The notes beneath the pieces are model-generated. The model saw nothing but the letters and a program-made list of their open reading frames with translations. It was not told where the DNA came from and did not search any database. The position numbers were made by a program, and so were the translations under genes. A DNA stretch of 64,000 bases from Paraspadella gotoi (taxonomy: Eukaryota > Chaetognatha): the NCBI GenBank assembly GCA_051294375.1, contig CM119265.1, positions 15,414,963 through 15,478,962 on the forward strand. The letters are read 5' to 3'. This document shows, piece after piece, positions 11,226 to 24,755 of the stretch (position 1 is the first letter of the stretch; each line of letters starts with the position of its first letter).

Positions 11226-14200
11226 ATGCCGACTTCGTCCGACCCTTCGAATAGCTCGTCGACAGGTAAACCGCGTTGAACTGTGAACTGTACAGTTGTA
11301 CTATCGAATCGATCCTCCTGTTTCCTGAACCAGAAGGGGCGCCTGCCTGTTCCTCCGATGTTAGCGCTTACGTTTCTAAATCCGAGGATGTTGTGTCGAC
11401 GATCTCTGTCCATTCCTCGCCATTGCGTCGGGAAGATTGTCCCTCCATTTTCTCTTCCCACCCATCGAACGCATCCTCGTCCTCGCCGTCTTCGCCTTAC
11501 GCCACGTCGCAGATTTCCGTCGAGTTAAAGAGAACTACCTCTTCGGTTTCGGAGGCCGCGAGAGCGCAGGTAGAATTAATATATCAAAATCAATCAAATA
11601 TAGAAAATTAGCTAGGGAAATATAATCTCTCTTCAGTTATACTTTTTCGTTCTATGTATATGTACGTTTTACAAACTAGTAGGAATGAGTGTGGTATATC
11701 GTTGATAATTTGAATATTGTGCTGAAGTTACATATGTGGTCTTTTTATAGAGATTAGTAAAATTCTGCCATGTGGTGAATTATATTAATATTGTCGATTT
11801 AAAGATGAATTTACAGGGGTAGAACATATATCCGGACAAAAAAATGACAATGTTTTGAAATCATCCACAACGCCCTGTAGTAGCTTAAAGATTGAATTTG
11901 TTTTATTGCATATGAATGTTATAAGGTAGAAAAATCTTTTGGCACTCATTTCATAATTGTATCTCAAATCGTTAAGACAGTGCAGGACGTTAAGTTTTGT
12001 CCAAATATTTATTTATACGATTTTATTTGATCGTTTTTCAGATTCCGTCTTATCAAGAGGCAGTAGCGCGTCGTTGTGAAGATGGTTATCGGTCCCGACA
12101 ATCTACGGAAGTCTCCGTTTCTCGAAGCGCCTCCCTCCTTGACGCTGCACACGCCCACATCAGCGCATCCTGCAAAGACGCTGGAAAACCACCCGCGGCT
12201 CCGACAGGTTTTTTTCGAAAAATCTCGTTTAAATTTTGAATTTTTTATAAATCGTAATTTTAAAAACTTTTTCCGCTTTTTTATTCAGGATATTCCCCGT
12301 CCAAATACAGCCGTCCGTCTCCCTCCACGCCCCGCGCTATCTTTTATCAAAACGGCAACCGCCTCAGCAGTCAACCTCTTTCCTCGCGCGGATCTGCGGA
12401 TCCTCCAGTTTACCATCGCTGCTCCGCCGAACCGTCGCTGCACAACCGCTCTTCCCGGACTCCGCCTCCACAAGTGCCTCCCCCTCCAATTCCTCACCAC
12501 GGCGTTAACGGGTCAAGTGAAAGCAGCTCTGCACGAAAGGGACAGCCTCCAATGAAATTTCCGCCACCTCCGCCATATCCTCCGCCCCCGTTGAGGTAGT
12601 GGTTTTATTAAAATTAGATCTGAGTCAAATTATGGTACCTTTCGCATTATGATGTGCATTTTATGTGCGTATTAGCGAAAGCGATCGTTTTGTGTCCTCG
12701 TCCCACTCGACAACCCGCCGCCCATCCGATGCAAGCAGTGTCTACAGCGTTACTTCCGTCGGTAGTTTGGGGTCTCGGGCCGGAACGTCAGGTTCGTCGG
12801 CACTTAATCCCAGAGGACCTCCCGTTAATTTGGCTGCGTCTCTCCACAAAGCCGGCTTAATTCGGTGAGAAAATCGAATTCACCAAAGTCCATAATTATT
12901 TATGCTTCTGAATGTTTTATGTCTTATCTTTTCGGTACCTCAGGCCCGTCGCCTACAAACCCGTTATGACGCCAGCGAGTTTGGCCCCAGCACCTGCGCT
13001 GCCTAACGGACGTCCTCCATCCTGCCAATCGGCGCCACCTACAGATTATTTGTCGCCGGACGTCAAAAAAATGGACGAAATGATTCCAAATGCCTTCGTT
13101 CTCTTTAATGATGTGGAATATGAGGTAGTAACATGCATGTAATTAGTAGAGTTGAAATATTTTAAAGTGAACTAATAATATAACATAATTAATACGATTA
13201 ATGATTTTGTCTCAGGGACGCTTACACCGAAGTGCCAGTGAAGACCCTACCCCTAGATGTTCAAGTAGCCAGTCTCATCGGGGTAGCAAAACTAAAAACC
13301 GCAACGCCGACCTCGAAGAGAGGCTTAGGGAAAAGGACAAGGAAATTCAAAATTTAAGGGAAACAATGGAAAAGAACGAGAAAGTCATCATGCAAGTTTA
13401 CAATGAGAAGCAAAATTGGTGGGAGGAAGAAATGAATACCCTCGTTAAAGACCATCGAGTAAGGAGTGTGAATTTTTTAATTCAACTAATTTCTTTGATT
13501 TAAAAATGCTTTTCTATCCACTACCTAGGATAAAATTGGTATACAAAGATCTCGATCTGAAAAAATGGACGTAATGCTTACAAATCAAATTGGAGGCTTG
13601 AAGGTAAGCATTTTTAGAATATTTATTTCGGTTGCTGACTTTTTAAATGCGTTGTACCAATTTTATTAACAATCTCTATTTTTATTTTTTAATTAAGTAC
13701 AAAATAAATACAAGAAATTTTTACCTTCCTCTTTTTTCACTTAATCGTCTTAGGATGACATTAAAAAGTTACGCGACAACAAAGAACAGCTGGGTGACGA
13801 GATCGGCCTCGTAGAAGATAGACTTGCGGATCTGAAGCGTCAGTTGTCCGAAGTGAAAACGTCGGTATCAGAAACCACTTGGGAAGTGAAGCAGAAAAAC
13901 GGAGAAATATCACGCCTCAAAGTTCAATTAAAGGACGAGCTGAATGCCGGCAGGGAAGTTCAAAATCAGGTAAACCCTACCAGACATTTCAAACAACGAC
14001 TATATATGAAAATTTGCAAAATTATTTGTTTCACCATTTTCTATTTTTATGTTTCATAAAGGCTTTAATATTTATTATCTAATTTATTATTTAATATATA
14101 AAAAATTACTAGATTACTTGTTTTACTATATTATACTAAATGTTATTCTGAAATTTTAAATTTAATACATTTATTACTTTTTTAAATTTTTTTAAAACAT

Positions 14201-17200
14201 TTTTGATAATGTGATACGTAAAAGCTACTTATTATAATCTTAATTTTGAATGTTTTTTCTTATATAATTTGTCTTCATATGCTTTCAGTACTTATCATTT
14301 ATAGGTCATGGGACTGAGAGTACAGCTGAAAGACTGCAATCAGGACGTTGAGGATAAGGAAAATCAAATCAATGGAATCAAAGTTATGATGGATTCCACA
14401 GCCAAACGGATTGACATCTTAAAGGTTCGTCTACTATTCCTATATTTTTTTTTTCAAAATAGCTATTTGTGATATTTGAAATTTCCAGACTTTCGAAATT
14501 TCTTTTCCTTTTTCTGTGCGTTTTTTAAAAAAAATATAAGAATTTTTAGTCTGAAATAAAGTGGCGTGATTTTTTTGCACGTGTTGAATGTTGAATGTTG
14601 AATCAGTTCATGAAAATATACCACTTTATTGATAGAGAAACCTGGTACTCCGGAAGTTAATAATTAATACTTTAAGAGAGTTTTGTGTATTGTGTAAGCT
14701 TGCCAGGTCCAGCTATTATTGTTTTGTAGGAGGGATGGAGGCCTTAACCCACCTGAGCCTCGCCAAAGTAGGAGCCGTCCCACTTCTATGCCGCCTCCGG
14801 GAAAAAATACCCTCCGTCTCCCCTCCCCTTGCGAAAAGTCTCTTCAGTGAAATGTTGGCAGAAAGTTCGACAAATTGAGGCATGTCCATTGTTCAAGTGT
14901 TGCTGTTGTGGTTGTTTTCAGGATAAGGGCCCACCAATGAATAAATTAATTTTTATGAATTAATGAACTAAACCGTTCATATTTTAGCTAGACTTCGGAT
15001 TAGGTGGGTTAAACGGTTAAGCGGCAACTGGGCTGGAACCACGAATCTTTTGGTTGGGAGGCGAATAACTTAGTTTTTAAGTCGCCACTTTTTTAATGAA
15101 TTGCTTTTTTCATTCTAATCTTTAAATTTTACCGTTCACAGAACGAATGTCAAGAGTTGGACGAGAAAGAAAAAATGGAAGAACAGAAGGCAAGGAAAGT
15201 TGCCAGTGACACCGTTTCCATTAATGAAGAGATGAGAAAACTGAGAGAAATGTAAGCAACTTTTAGCCTGAAGGATTATTACTTTATTAATAAAATTTTT
15301 TTTATATTTTATAAAAGAATGTCACAAGTCGGTAGACCTGTCTTCGGCTAGTTTTTTTTTTTTTTTCTTTAAAAGTTCCAATTTCTGTTTTAATAAAGGT
15401 TTGACGCGAACGAGAGTATGATGGAGGATCAGAGAAAAGGATGGATTGAAGAGAAAGCTCGTCTCATAATATTTCAAAAGCAACTGCAGCTGAATTACAT
15501 TCAGGTGGTACCGAGTACAATGTTAATGTTAAATTTAATTTTTTTTTTCTCAAAGTGAATGTATTGCTCACTAGATGACACAAAGAACGAATTCTCTGGA
15601 CGCCGAAATGCATCAGCTTATGACCGCTTTACGCACATTAGGCCATGAGGTGAGTAATCTAAATAGCTTCGAATTATATTTGTAGTAAAGTTAATATGTA
15701 TATATATATGACTTTTTTTAAAAATAAAATATGAACTGTCAAAAAAAAAAGTTCATCATACTATAATTTAGCCAATGGCCTTCTTAGAATAGAAAGCGAC
15801 TAGAATTCAGCAGGGGTGTCTTATCTGAGACACTCAGATAAGATACCCCTGCTCAATTCTTGTCGCTTTCTCGTGGCTTTCTTTCGGCCGAAAACCTCGA
15901 TCAGAATCATTTTTAAAGAAAAGATCGGCCGTCTGGAACCGTAGTTTTTACGGATCCAACATTTATTCGATATTTAATTGATTTGCCATGGATTTATCTC
16001 TACGAAAATACAAATAATTCGCAATTTATTCTACATTTTTCGACATTTTCTTTACGCTTCGAGATTTAGTAAGATACTACGAAATCCTTGCTCCTTGTCT
16101 AAACCTGTTCATCCGACGGCCGACGCCTCGAACGCGCGACCCCGCAGGCATAGAAAATATTTAAAAAATTCTAGTTTTGGTCTATATCTTTCCCAACTAT
16201 CTTTGACGCAGTACTATTAAGTTGTTTACATATCTTTGCTTGCTTCTTGTTGTTCTAGCCTGTTGTTTGCTAAGTTTGCTTGCCACGTGCTTTTACACTC
16301 TCATCGGTTTTCTCCTCGACAAAACTTGCTTCGTCATCTTGATCGAGCCCCAAATTTGGATTCGGAAGAGGAAGAGGATCGAAATTTTCCTCCTTCAACC
16401 GGAAGCACTTCCGACTCAATTTGAATTTTGCTCCAACCGATTTGTTCTCTGCGCAAAACCCGACAGGCGGGATATGTGATTACTCTTTCCAAAGAATTTT
16501 TTCTTAAAATCACGCGACAAAAAAGTAAATAAACATTAGGACTTTCAAATTCGCTTCATCGAGTTTAGATCACGAATTTTTCCTTAAAAGTCCGAAAAGT
16601 TTTTCTATCCACGAGGTTAAAGTTGGACCTTGAATCAGCTTGCGTGTCTCCTGTCTACGCGGGAATATCATTTCAATCATGCCATACCATCTTCCTTGAT
16701 TCTTGATCATCGATGTGGACGTTTTGTGATTTAAAAACTGAAAAATTATGAAAAGACTATTTTAGTCGATATGGCAGAGTCTGATTTCGCGATCCCACCG
16801 GAAACTGAAGGTTCTTCCTTCGAACTTAACCTGCTTTTTGACGATGACTCAGGAATTAAAAACTTGTCCGATAATGATCAGTATCTTTACCTGGACAAAA
16901 TCGACACGGGTTGTTTCGCCATCGACGTCGATAAGGAAGCAGAAAAGCAAAATAACTACGTTCACAAACACATTAAAAAGCTGGAAAAGAGACAGCGTCG
17001 TTACTCCGATGAAACTTGCTTTCACCGATTACCCGTCGTGGGTCAGTGCTTGCGCGGATGGCAGATAAGTCGTGAACGCTGTGCTAAAATCAAAACGTTT
17101 AACACTGAAAAGGGTCAAAAGGTGCGCGTTTTCGAATATGAAGGTCAGTGCTTAACTTCGTCCCGTCAATTGCTGCGAAAAGTTTTCGTCGCCAACTTGC

Positions 17201-20200
17201 TCGAGAAAAACGGAGATCGAAGGGTCGCGGTTAAAAGAATCCCTTTCGCTGACAAACTTCATCTTACCTCGTTACTTACTGAAGTTCAAATCCTTCATCG
17301 TCTCTCTGAAAATCCACATCCAAACATCGCGCGGCTCTTGGATTATTTCGTCGATCAAAAACGATGCTTTTTGTACATTGTTATGCCTCTTTACGACTGC
17401 ACCCTAAGTGATGTATTCTTCGCGCGTTTTTTGTCTAAAAAGGAAATGGACAAGCCTATGACAATTGAGGATGATCTCAATCCCACCGGGTTCTCGACCA
17501 ATTTCGACGTTTATCGAAAGTGGAGCGCAAAAAAAGTTATCGAATTAATGAGCGGAAGGGAAATGATCTCCTCATTACTTGAAGCGCTCTCCTATTTACA
17601 TGAAACTTCTCAAGGACAAAAAGTCGTTCACCGCGATACTAAACCATCTAATGTGTTCTTCAAGATTGACCAAGAAAGAAAAACTTGTCGTCTATTGCTA
17701 GGTGATTTTGGTATTGCCAAGGCTATTAATGTTTCTCGGGACGTCACAACTACCGATCCAACTAAAGGAACCCCTCTCTACAGAGATCCTGAGATCGAAG
17801 CGGTAAACAAATTGCGACATACTGTTTCATATGAAACTCTTCTCCGAGGCGATGTTTGGTCGACTGGGGTTTTGATTTTTCAGATCTGGCATAATGGCAT
17901 GCATCCTTTTGCAGAAGATAATACTGAAAATGAAGATGTAACTTTTGCAAACATGGTTCACCACAAACCAGTCGCCCTTATCGGTTCTCATGACGAATTG
18001 AGAAAGAATCTTATTTGGTCAATGATTGTCAGAGAGGGTCGCCTACGACCTACGTTAGACATGGTCAAACAGCATCCCTACTTCAAATCCCCTGCAATAC
18101 TGATGGATTTTCTTCGCCAGTTCACTGAAGTCATGGGAAGTTGTCAGATTGAAGTACCTCTGGAATTAAAGCAAAAGTTTGAAGAGGGACGTCATTTTGT
18201 GTTTGCCGGGAATTCTTCAGACTACGACACCTATGGTCGAAATGAAACTGAACCAAACTTGAATTGGAAGAACAGGTTGTCCCCGAAGGCAAAAAGTTTG
18301 TACTTTGAGATCAATGAACACTCTCTTAAAGAACGTAGAAAGACACGCGAGCTGCTCTCAGATGGATCTCACATTGTGAATACATACAAAGTCGAAAAAA
18401 TGATAGGGTTAGCTCGATTCTTGCGAAACTTTGATCAGCACCACACTCATTACAAATCAATGTGCATCGCTATTTTTGGTCGTCCAGATCCTTCTAAGCA
18501 TGAAATGGTTAAGTTTATCAACTCTGAGTTTCCTTTATTTTTTATTCATACTATTAGCTTTGCCGCTTACCATCTCAAAGAATTCCTTTCTCTCTCTACC
18601 CAACTTCTTAGCATGATAACGTTTGACCTTCGCGTTTTTGCTTCAGCTTATTACAACTACCTCCATGTCTTATCAAAAGACGAAGGTCTTTATGAACGGT
18701 TGAAAACTAAGTTCAATTATCCGAATGAATGGAGATCCGACATGTCTTCAAGCAAAAAAATTAGTTGTGATACTAATAAAATACTGAACGTTACGCAACA
18801 AGAGGAGATAGAAATCAAAGATGAGCAATGGTATTTCGGGCACATCAAACTGGAACAAGCAGAGGAATTACTAATGATGAGAAGAAACCCTAATGGTGCT
18901 TTTCTTGTGCGACGAAGTCAAAAACGTGAAAATCAACTCTCACTTTCAGTCCGGGTTAATGGAGTCGGAGCAAACGATAGCGATATAGTCGTGCATTATG
19001 CATTATACAAAACTATGAAAGGATTTTACATTTACGAAGACTTTTATGCGGATTCTGTGATGTCATTAGTCAATTATTATCAGAAAACTCCGATTTACGA
19101 TAAACAATTACGAAACGTCATATTAAGTCAATCCTGTCTTCAATTTAGTCGAAAAGTTGGAACTGCTCATATTAGTAATGAAGACTAGACGTTTCATTTG
19201 TAATTCTTGTTTTCAATTTTTCTGATTTATTTGCCAAATTAAAATCAATTTTATTTTTTAATATTATGTTGTTTTTTTTCTTTCTATTTAATAGACATAA
19301 ATAATTATGAGTTGGTGACAGAACCGTTCAATATAAGCAGTCCCTGAGCTTCGGATCAGGCTGTAAAACTGTTTTACAGGTGGATTAAGCGCCCTTTCCC
19401 TCTTAATTGCTAGGCGGCCACCGGGCTAGAACCCCGGACCTTTGTGTTGGGAGGCGAATGACTTGCCTCCTGCACCAATGACCGCTAATGAACGGTTGGT
19501 GGTTTTTAGTTCACCATACTATGAGATTTTATCGATAGTTGTCGGTTTCAAAAAATATATTAATAGAATCATTATGTAACTAATGTATAAATTGTACACT
19601 TTTAAATATATTGAAAAGCGGGGTTAACTTAAATTATCTTGATAGGTGGAAATTGATTGGTCTCATGGAGTAAACGGCTCTGATAGGCAAGCTGATTCTA
19701 CCTCACCAACTATAACAAGTATGTATACTTAGAATAGGGGTAGCCGAACTCAGTGGTGTGAATCAAAAATTTAGAGAGTACATGTTCAAACGAAAATTTT
19801 AAGTATACTTTTAATGAACAAAAAATTTCTCATGGCTCTATACCCTAGTAATTATTTTTTTAATATTTATAGGATAGGCCTAAACTTTTTTTTAAATTTT
19901 AAAACCAGATTCAGATAGCTCATAAAAAGTTGTATACACAAAGTATAATTCTTTTTTAAATATTTTTATGATAAGTTAATCAAAAATAATAAAAACCGTA
20001 ATAAATTGTTATCATCTTTCGATAATTTTATCGGTTTTTTTAGATTTTTTACTGAGAAAACCTAAGAATTTTTAAAAGCTGTAATTATAGTAGAAAAAAA
20101 CAAAGTTTTAATGATGTTTACAACGAATTTGTTTTTATTAAAATGGACATGTTTCGGCTTGTGAATTCAAGCTTTCTTCAGGGTTTTTACAATTAATTAC

Positions 20201-20705
20201 AAAATTGTAAAAACGCTGAGGAAGGTTTGAATTCACAAGCCGAAACATGTCCGTTTTAATAAAAACAAATTTGTTGTAAACATCATTAAAACTTGTTTTC
20301 TATTATCAAACTAACAACAAAAAAGAAAGGATATTACATCAAAGCTGTAATTATATTTCTTGTTTAACTTTTTATTCTCTATCAGAATCCATCAAAAAAT
20401 TTTAAGATTTCAAAAAAAAATTTTCTTTGTATAGTAATATAATAATTTTAATTAGGAATGTACCCTCAGAAAAATTCATTTTTGACAAAAAATATTTTAA
20501 ATATTGTATACATTAGCATTTAAATTTCATCGGCGATGGCTACTTAGCAACTATATAATTTTTATTTGTTAATTTTCGTTAGAGAGAAAACAAAATTTTC
20601 GTCATTACAAGTGAATTTAAAAATAAATCGGACATGTTTCGACTCTTATGTTTTTGCGAGTCTTTATCAGCAAGTGAATCAATAACTGTTTAGTTTCACA
20701 AACAT

Positions 20706-20743
<38 letters not shown>

Positions 20744-21561
20744 GAGAGTTTTCCAACAAAGATTTGAGTAAGGGCAGGCTTATCAGGTCATAGGGATATT
20801 CAAGTGGCACTTGGCATCTTTCCAGGCGGATCACTACCTTGTCCCACTCCACCACAATATCCTCTCAGCCCATGACAGGCCCAGGGGGGGCAACTCATCT
20901 TGAGCTCTTTCTTATCTTATCATCTTATTTATCCCTTATTACTTATTTTCTATTTTTCTATTTCACTTTCTTTATTTCAAACTTATAAACTTTCATCAAT
21001 TTATTAATCTTTGTTAAATTTTTAGTTTTTCTTAATTTATCATTATTGTACATTGCCTGATGTATTGATTTTTGTCTCTCTCTCTCTCTCCTTTCACCAT
21101 TTTCATATTCATTTACTTTCTCATTCCCTGTCCTCACCTTCACCTGTCCTTACATCTGACCACTATCCCTTACTAAATTCTTTGTTGGAGAACTCTCTCT
21201 TTCTCTCTCTTTCTCTCTCTCTCCAAAACTAACGTTTGTGAAACTAAGCAGTAATTGATTCACTTTCTGATGAAGACTCGCAACATGTCGAAACATGTCC
21301 GAATTATTATTAAATTCACTTGTAATGACGAAAATTTCCTTTTCTCTCTAAACTTCTATATAAACAACAAAAAGAAAGTTCGAATACAATGTTAATTTTC
21401 TTTTATATTTTCCAGCATGTATTACTCCAAATACCGGAGTTCAACTGTTACCACTTCCATTGGATGAAGTTTGGGGATCTTCGCAGAATATGAACGAAGA
21501 TAGTGATCATATGAGTAATTCCATTTCCAACTCTGATTCACAGACAACCACTATATGCTGA
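11226..21561 (+). CDS. LZTS-family (leucine zipper putative tumour suppressor) coiled-coil protein
   Basis: Fifteen exons joined in phase: 11226-11265, 11334-11569, 12042-12207, 12289-12595, 12676-12864, 12944-13124, 13216-13458, 13529-13603, 13754-13969, 14305-14424, 15142-15251, 15399-15504, 15575-15649, 19646-19718, 21416-21561 (760 aa). The N-terminal half is Ser/Pro-rich with a PPPPPYPPPP tract and an RPVAYKPV motif like the RPTAFKPV of vertebrate LZTS1. The second half is a long coiled coil. Its segments TTWEVKQKNGEISRLKVQLK and EEKARLIIFQKQLQLNYIQ match the LZTS1 pattern (QWEVCQKSGEISLLKQQLK; EEKEKVIQYQKQLQQSY). Vertebrate members act at centrosomes and synapses and in beta-catenin regulation; the role here is inferred. 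The C-terminus (TTTIC) could be a PDZ ligand, weakly. Exon 1 and its 68-bp intron are the least certain part. Intron 13 contains the kinase-KEN-SH2 gene. Confidence 0.85.
14985..15090 (-). mobile_element. Partial tRNA-like SINE in an LZTS-like intron
   Basis: Contains GGCTGGAACCACGAATCTTTTGGTTGGGAGGCGAA, shown here as the pattern around 15028-15066, a diverged copy of the SINE at 19320-19515. It is truncated and lies in intron 10. Confidence 0.45.
15792..15870. repeat. 79-nt near-perfect hairpin
   Basis: The left arm (GAAAGCGACTAGAATTCAGC onward) pairs with the right arm ending GCTCAATTCTTGTCGCTTTC. The stem is about 37 bp with one or two mismatches and the loop is about 5 nt (GACAC). Size and shape are like a miRNA precursor or a very short foldback element. 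It lies in LZTS-like intron 13, about 900 bp upstream of the kinase-KEN-SH2 gene. Confidence 0.7.
15950..16770 (+). other. Upstream region of the kinase-KEN-SH2 gene with unassigned coding-like segments
   Basis: The stretch is less AT-rich than the flanking intron. Two short frames look protein-like: about 16060-16160 (basic, ARPRRHRKYLKN) and about 16316-16424 (acidic, LDSEEEEDRNFPPSTG, then a stop). They could be an alternative end of the LZTS-like gene, non-coding 5' exons of the nested gene, or chance. An in-frame TAA at 16732-16734 precedes the nested gene's ATG. Confidence 0.35.
16771..19188 (+). CDS. Protein kinase + KEN ribonuclease (IRE1/RNase L-type) + SH2 protein
   Basis: Single exon, 805 aa, with an upstream in-frame stop and no signal peptide or membrane segment, so probably cytosolic. 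Residues about 115-440: protein kinase with VAVK (K155), alpha-C Glu171, HRDTKPSN (D289), DFG (D312) and DPE as APE equivalent; the glycine loop is degenerate. Residues about 500-605: KEN domain. Its Y539, R552, N553 and H557 have the spacing of human IRE1 Y892, R905, N906 and H910, so nuclease activity is expected. Residues about 687-780: SH2 domain starting WYFGHI, with the FLVRRS pocket (R714). In IRE1 and RNase L the kinase fold drives dimerisation and the KEN domain cuts RNA. Here an SH2 replaces the lumenal sensor or ankyrin repeats, implying recruitment by phosphotyrosine (inference). It sits in an intron of the LZTS-like gene on the same strand, and lack of introns suggests retroposition. 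I know no family with this exact architecture. Confidence 0.93.
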   Translation: MAESDFAIPPETEGSSFELNLLFDDDSGIKNLSDNDQYLYLDKIDTGCFAIDVDKEAEKQNNYVHKHIKKLEKRQRRYSDETCFHRLPVVGQCLRGWQISRERCAKIKTFNTEKGQKVRVFEYEGQCLTSSRQLLRKVFVANLLEKNGDRRVAVKRIPFADKLHLTSLLTEVQILHRLSENPHPNIARLLDYFVDQKRCFLYIVMPLYDCTLSDVFFARFLSKKEMDKPMTIEDDLNPTGFSTNFDVYRKWSAKKVIELMSGREMISSLLEALSYLHETSQGQKVVHRDTKPSNVFFKIDQERKTCRLLLGDFGIAKAINVSRDVTTTDPTKGTPLYRDPEIEAVNKLRHTVSYETLLRGDVWSTGVLIFQIWHNGMHPFAEDNTENEDVTFANMVHHKPVALIGSHDELRKNLIWSMIVREGRLRPTLDMVKQHPYFKSPAILMDFLRQFTEVMGSCQIEVPLELKQKFEEGRHFVFAGNSSDYDTYGRNETEPNLNWKNRLSPKAKSLYFEINEHSLKERRKTRELLSDGSHIVNTYKVEKMIGLARFLRNFDQHHTHYKSMCIAIFGRPDPSKHEMVKFINSEFPLFFIHTISFAAYHLKEFLSLSTQLLSMITFDLRVFASAYYNYLHVLSKDEGLYERLKTKFNYPNEWRSDMSSSKKISCDTNKILNVTQQEEIEIKDEQWYFGHIKLEQAEELLMMRRNPNGAFLVRRSQKRENQLSLSVRVNGVGANDSDIVVHYALYKTMKGFYIYEDFYADSVMSLVNYYQKTPIYDKQLRNVILSQSCLQFSRKVGTAHISNED
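19320..19515 (-). mobile_element. tRNA-derived SINE
   Basis: The minus strand carries an A-box-like TGGTGCAGGAG and a B-box-like GGTTCTAGCCC, followed by a tail shared with 30290-30475 (CAGCCTGATNCGAAGCTCAGG). A fragment of the same family is at 58435-58485. Confidence 0.65.
19737..19850 (-). repeat. Dispersed repeat, inverted copy of 10620-10740
   Basis: Shares GTACATGTTCAAACGAAAATTT, written here in part, with the complement of the segment near 10690. It lies in intron 14 of the LZTS-like gene. Confidence 0.5.
20097..20302. mobile_element. Foldback element with hammerhead-ribozyme-like cores in both arms
   Basis: Both arms are near-perfect complements around a short centre. The plus-strand core runs CUGAGGA (20216-20222), stem II GGUUUG/CAAGCC with loop AAUUCA, GAAAC, then AUGUC. 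Stem I pairs AAAACG (20210-20215) with CGUUUU (20252-20257). The extra A at 20223 departs from the canonical core. The minus-strand arm has CUGAAGA and the same stem. Confidence 0.65.
20581..21350. mobile_element. Inverted-repeat element with hammerhead-like ends and GA/CT microsatellites
   Basis: The outer arms mirror each other: TTTTCGTCATTACAAGTGAA near 20596 and its complement near 21315. Each contains a CGAAACATGTCCG-type motif, on the minus strand at about 20631 and on the plus strand at about 21290. Inside are a (GA)n run at 20707-20749 and CT runs at 21077-21092 and 21194-21222, which also mirror each other. A non-autonomous element in LZTS-like intron 14. Confidence 0.65.
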
Positions 21562-22223
21562 GGGGTAGTAAAAAGTGCAATTTTAACAATGTGCCTTATT
21601 CAGTATATTGATGCTTTTGCGGAACAGAATCACTCTTTAATCTTTATATTATAATTCGTGCCTTATTACCACTTTCGCAACGTACTTATGTAACCGATAG
21701 TTTTGTTTTCTCATTTATGTTTTAGCATTTTTATATTTGTATTATCTTTCAAAATAGTTAACGTTCACTCTATAAGTAGATTTTTTATGTCTCTTAAACT
21801 TGTGTGCCTTTTTTTACAGTACATAAACGAATAAATTTGAACAGTGGATAGAAATAACGCGGAAAACTAGGATCTTTCACATTATTAAGCTGCGACCAAG
21901 ATTGCGAGATTCCTTCGCAATAGTCAGTAGCTCTTCGCCAGCTCGCTTAAAGATAACCTGCACCATTGGTCAATCGCATATTTAGTAAATAATAAACTCG
22001 TTATCATGAACTTTTTCAAATTTTTTTGCCGTCACTTGAAGTTCAAGCTGGTTTTTATATTTCCATCTTTCACTTTATAACTACCAATTTGACAGAGACC
22101 ACGTTTCGTTAGGATTTTTTACCACCCAAAAACAGCGACAATTTTTAACAGGGTTCTACATATTTAATGATTTTAAACTTTGTTTTATTTACTAACAGCA
22201 TATCTAAAATAGAGGTTAAAAAA
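21562..22223. other. Spacer between the LZTS-like gene and LANCL
   Basis: Contains the LZTS-like 3' UTR, with an AATAAA at about 21830, and the LANCL upstream region. No other gene is visible. Confidence 0.5.
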
Positions 22224-24605
<2,382 letters not shown>

Positions 24606-24755
24606 AAGACTCTAGTACCCCACTGCGTACATGAAAGAAAATTTTGCATATAAATTGATAAATGTATAATTTGTATAATGTATATATTTTATTTTGCAAA
24701 GTATTTATTGGCAAACATTGAACAATCAATCAGGTTAATTTTTTTCTTCATGAAG

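Noticed and set aside
16771-19188. Reading the SH2-bearing kinase as a cytoplasmic tyrosine kinase
   Set aside because: The catalytic loop HRDTKPSN has the Ser/Thr-type Lys two residues after Asp, and a KEN domain follows, as in IRE1. The SH2 is C-terminal rather than before the kinase.
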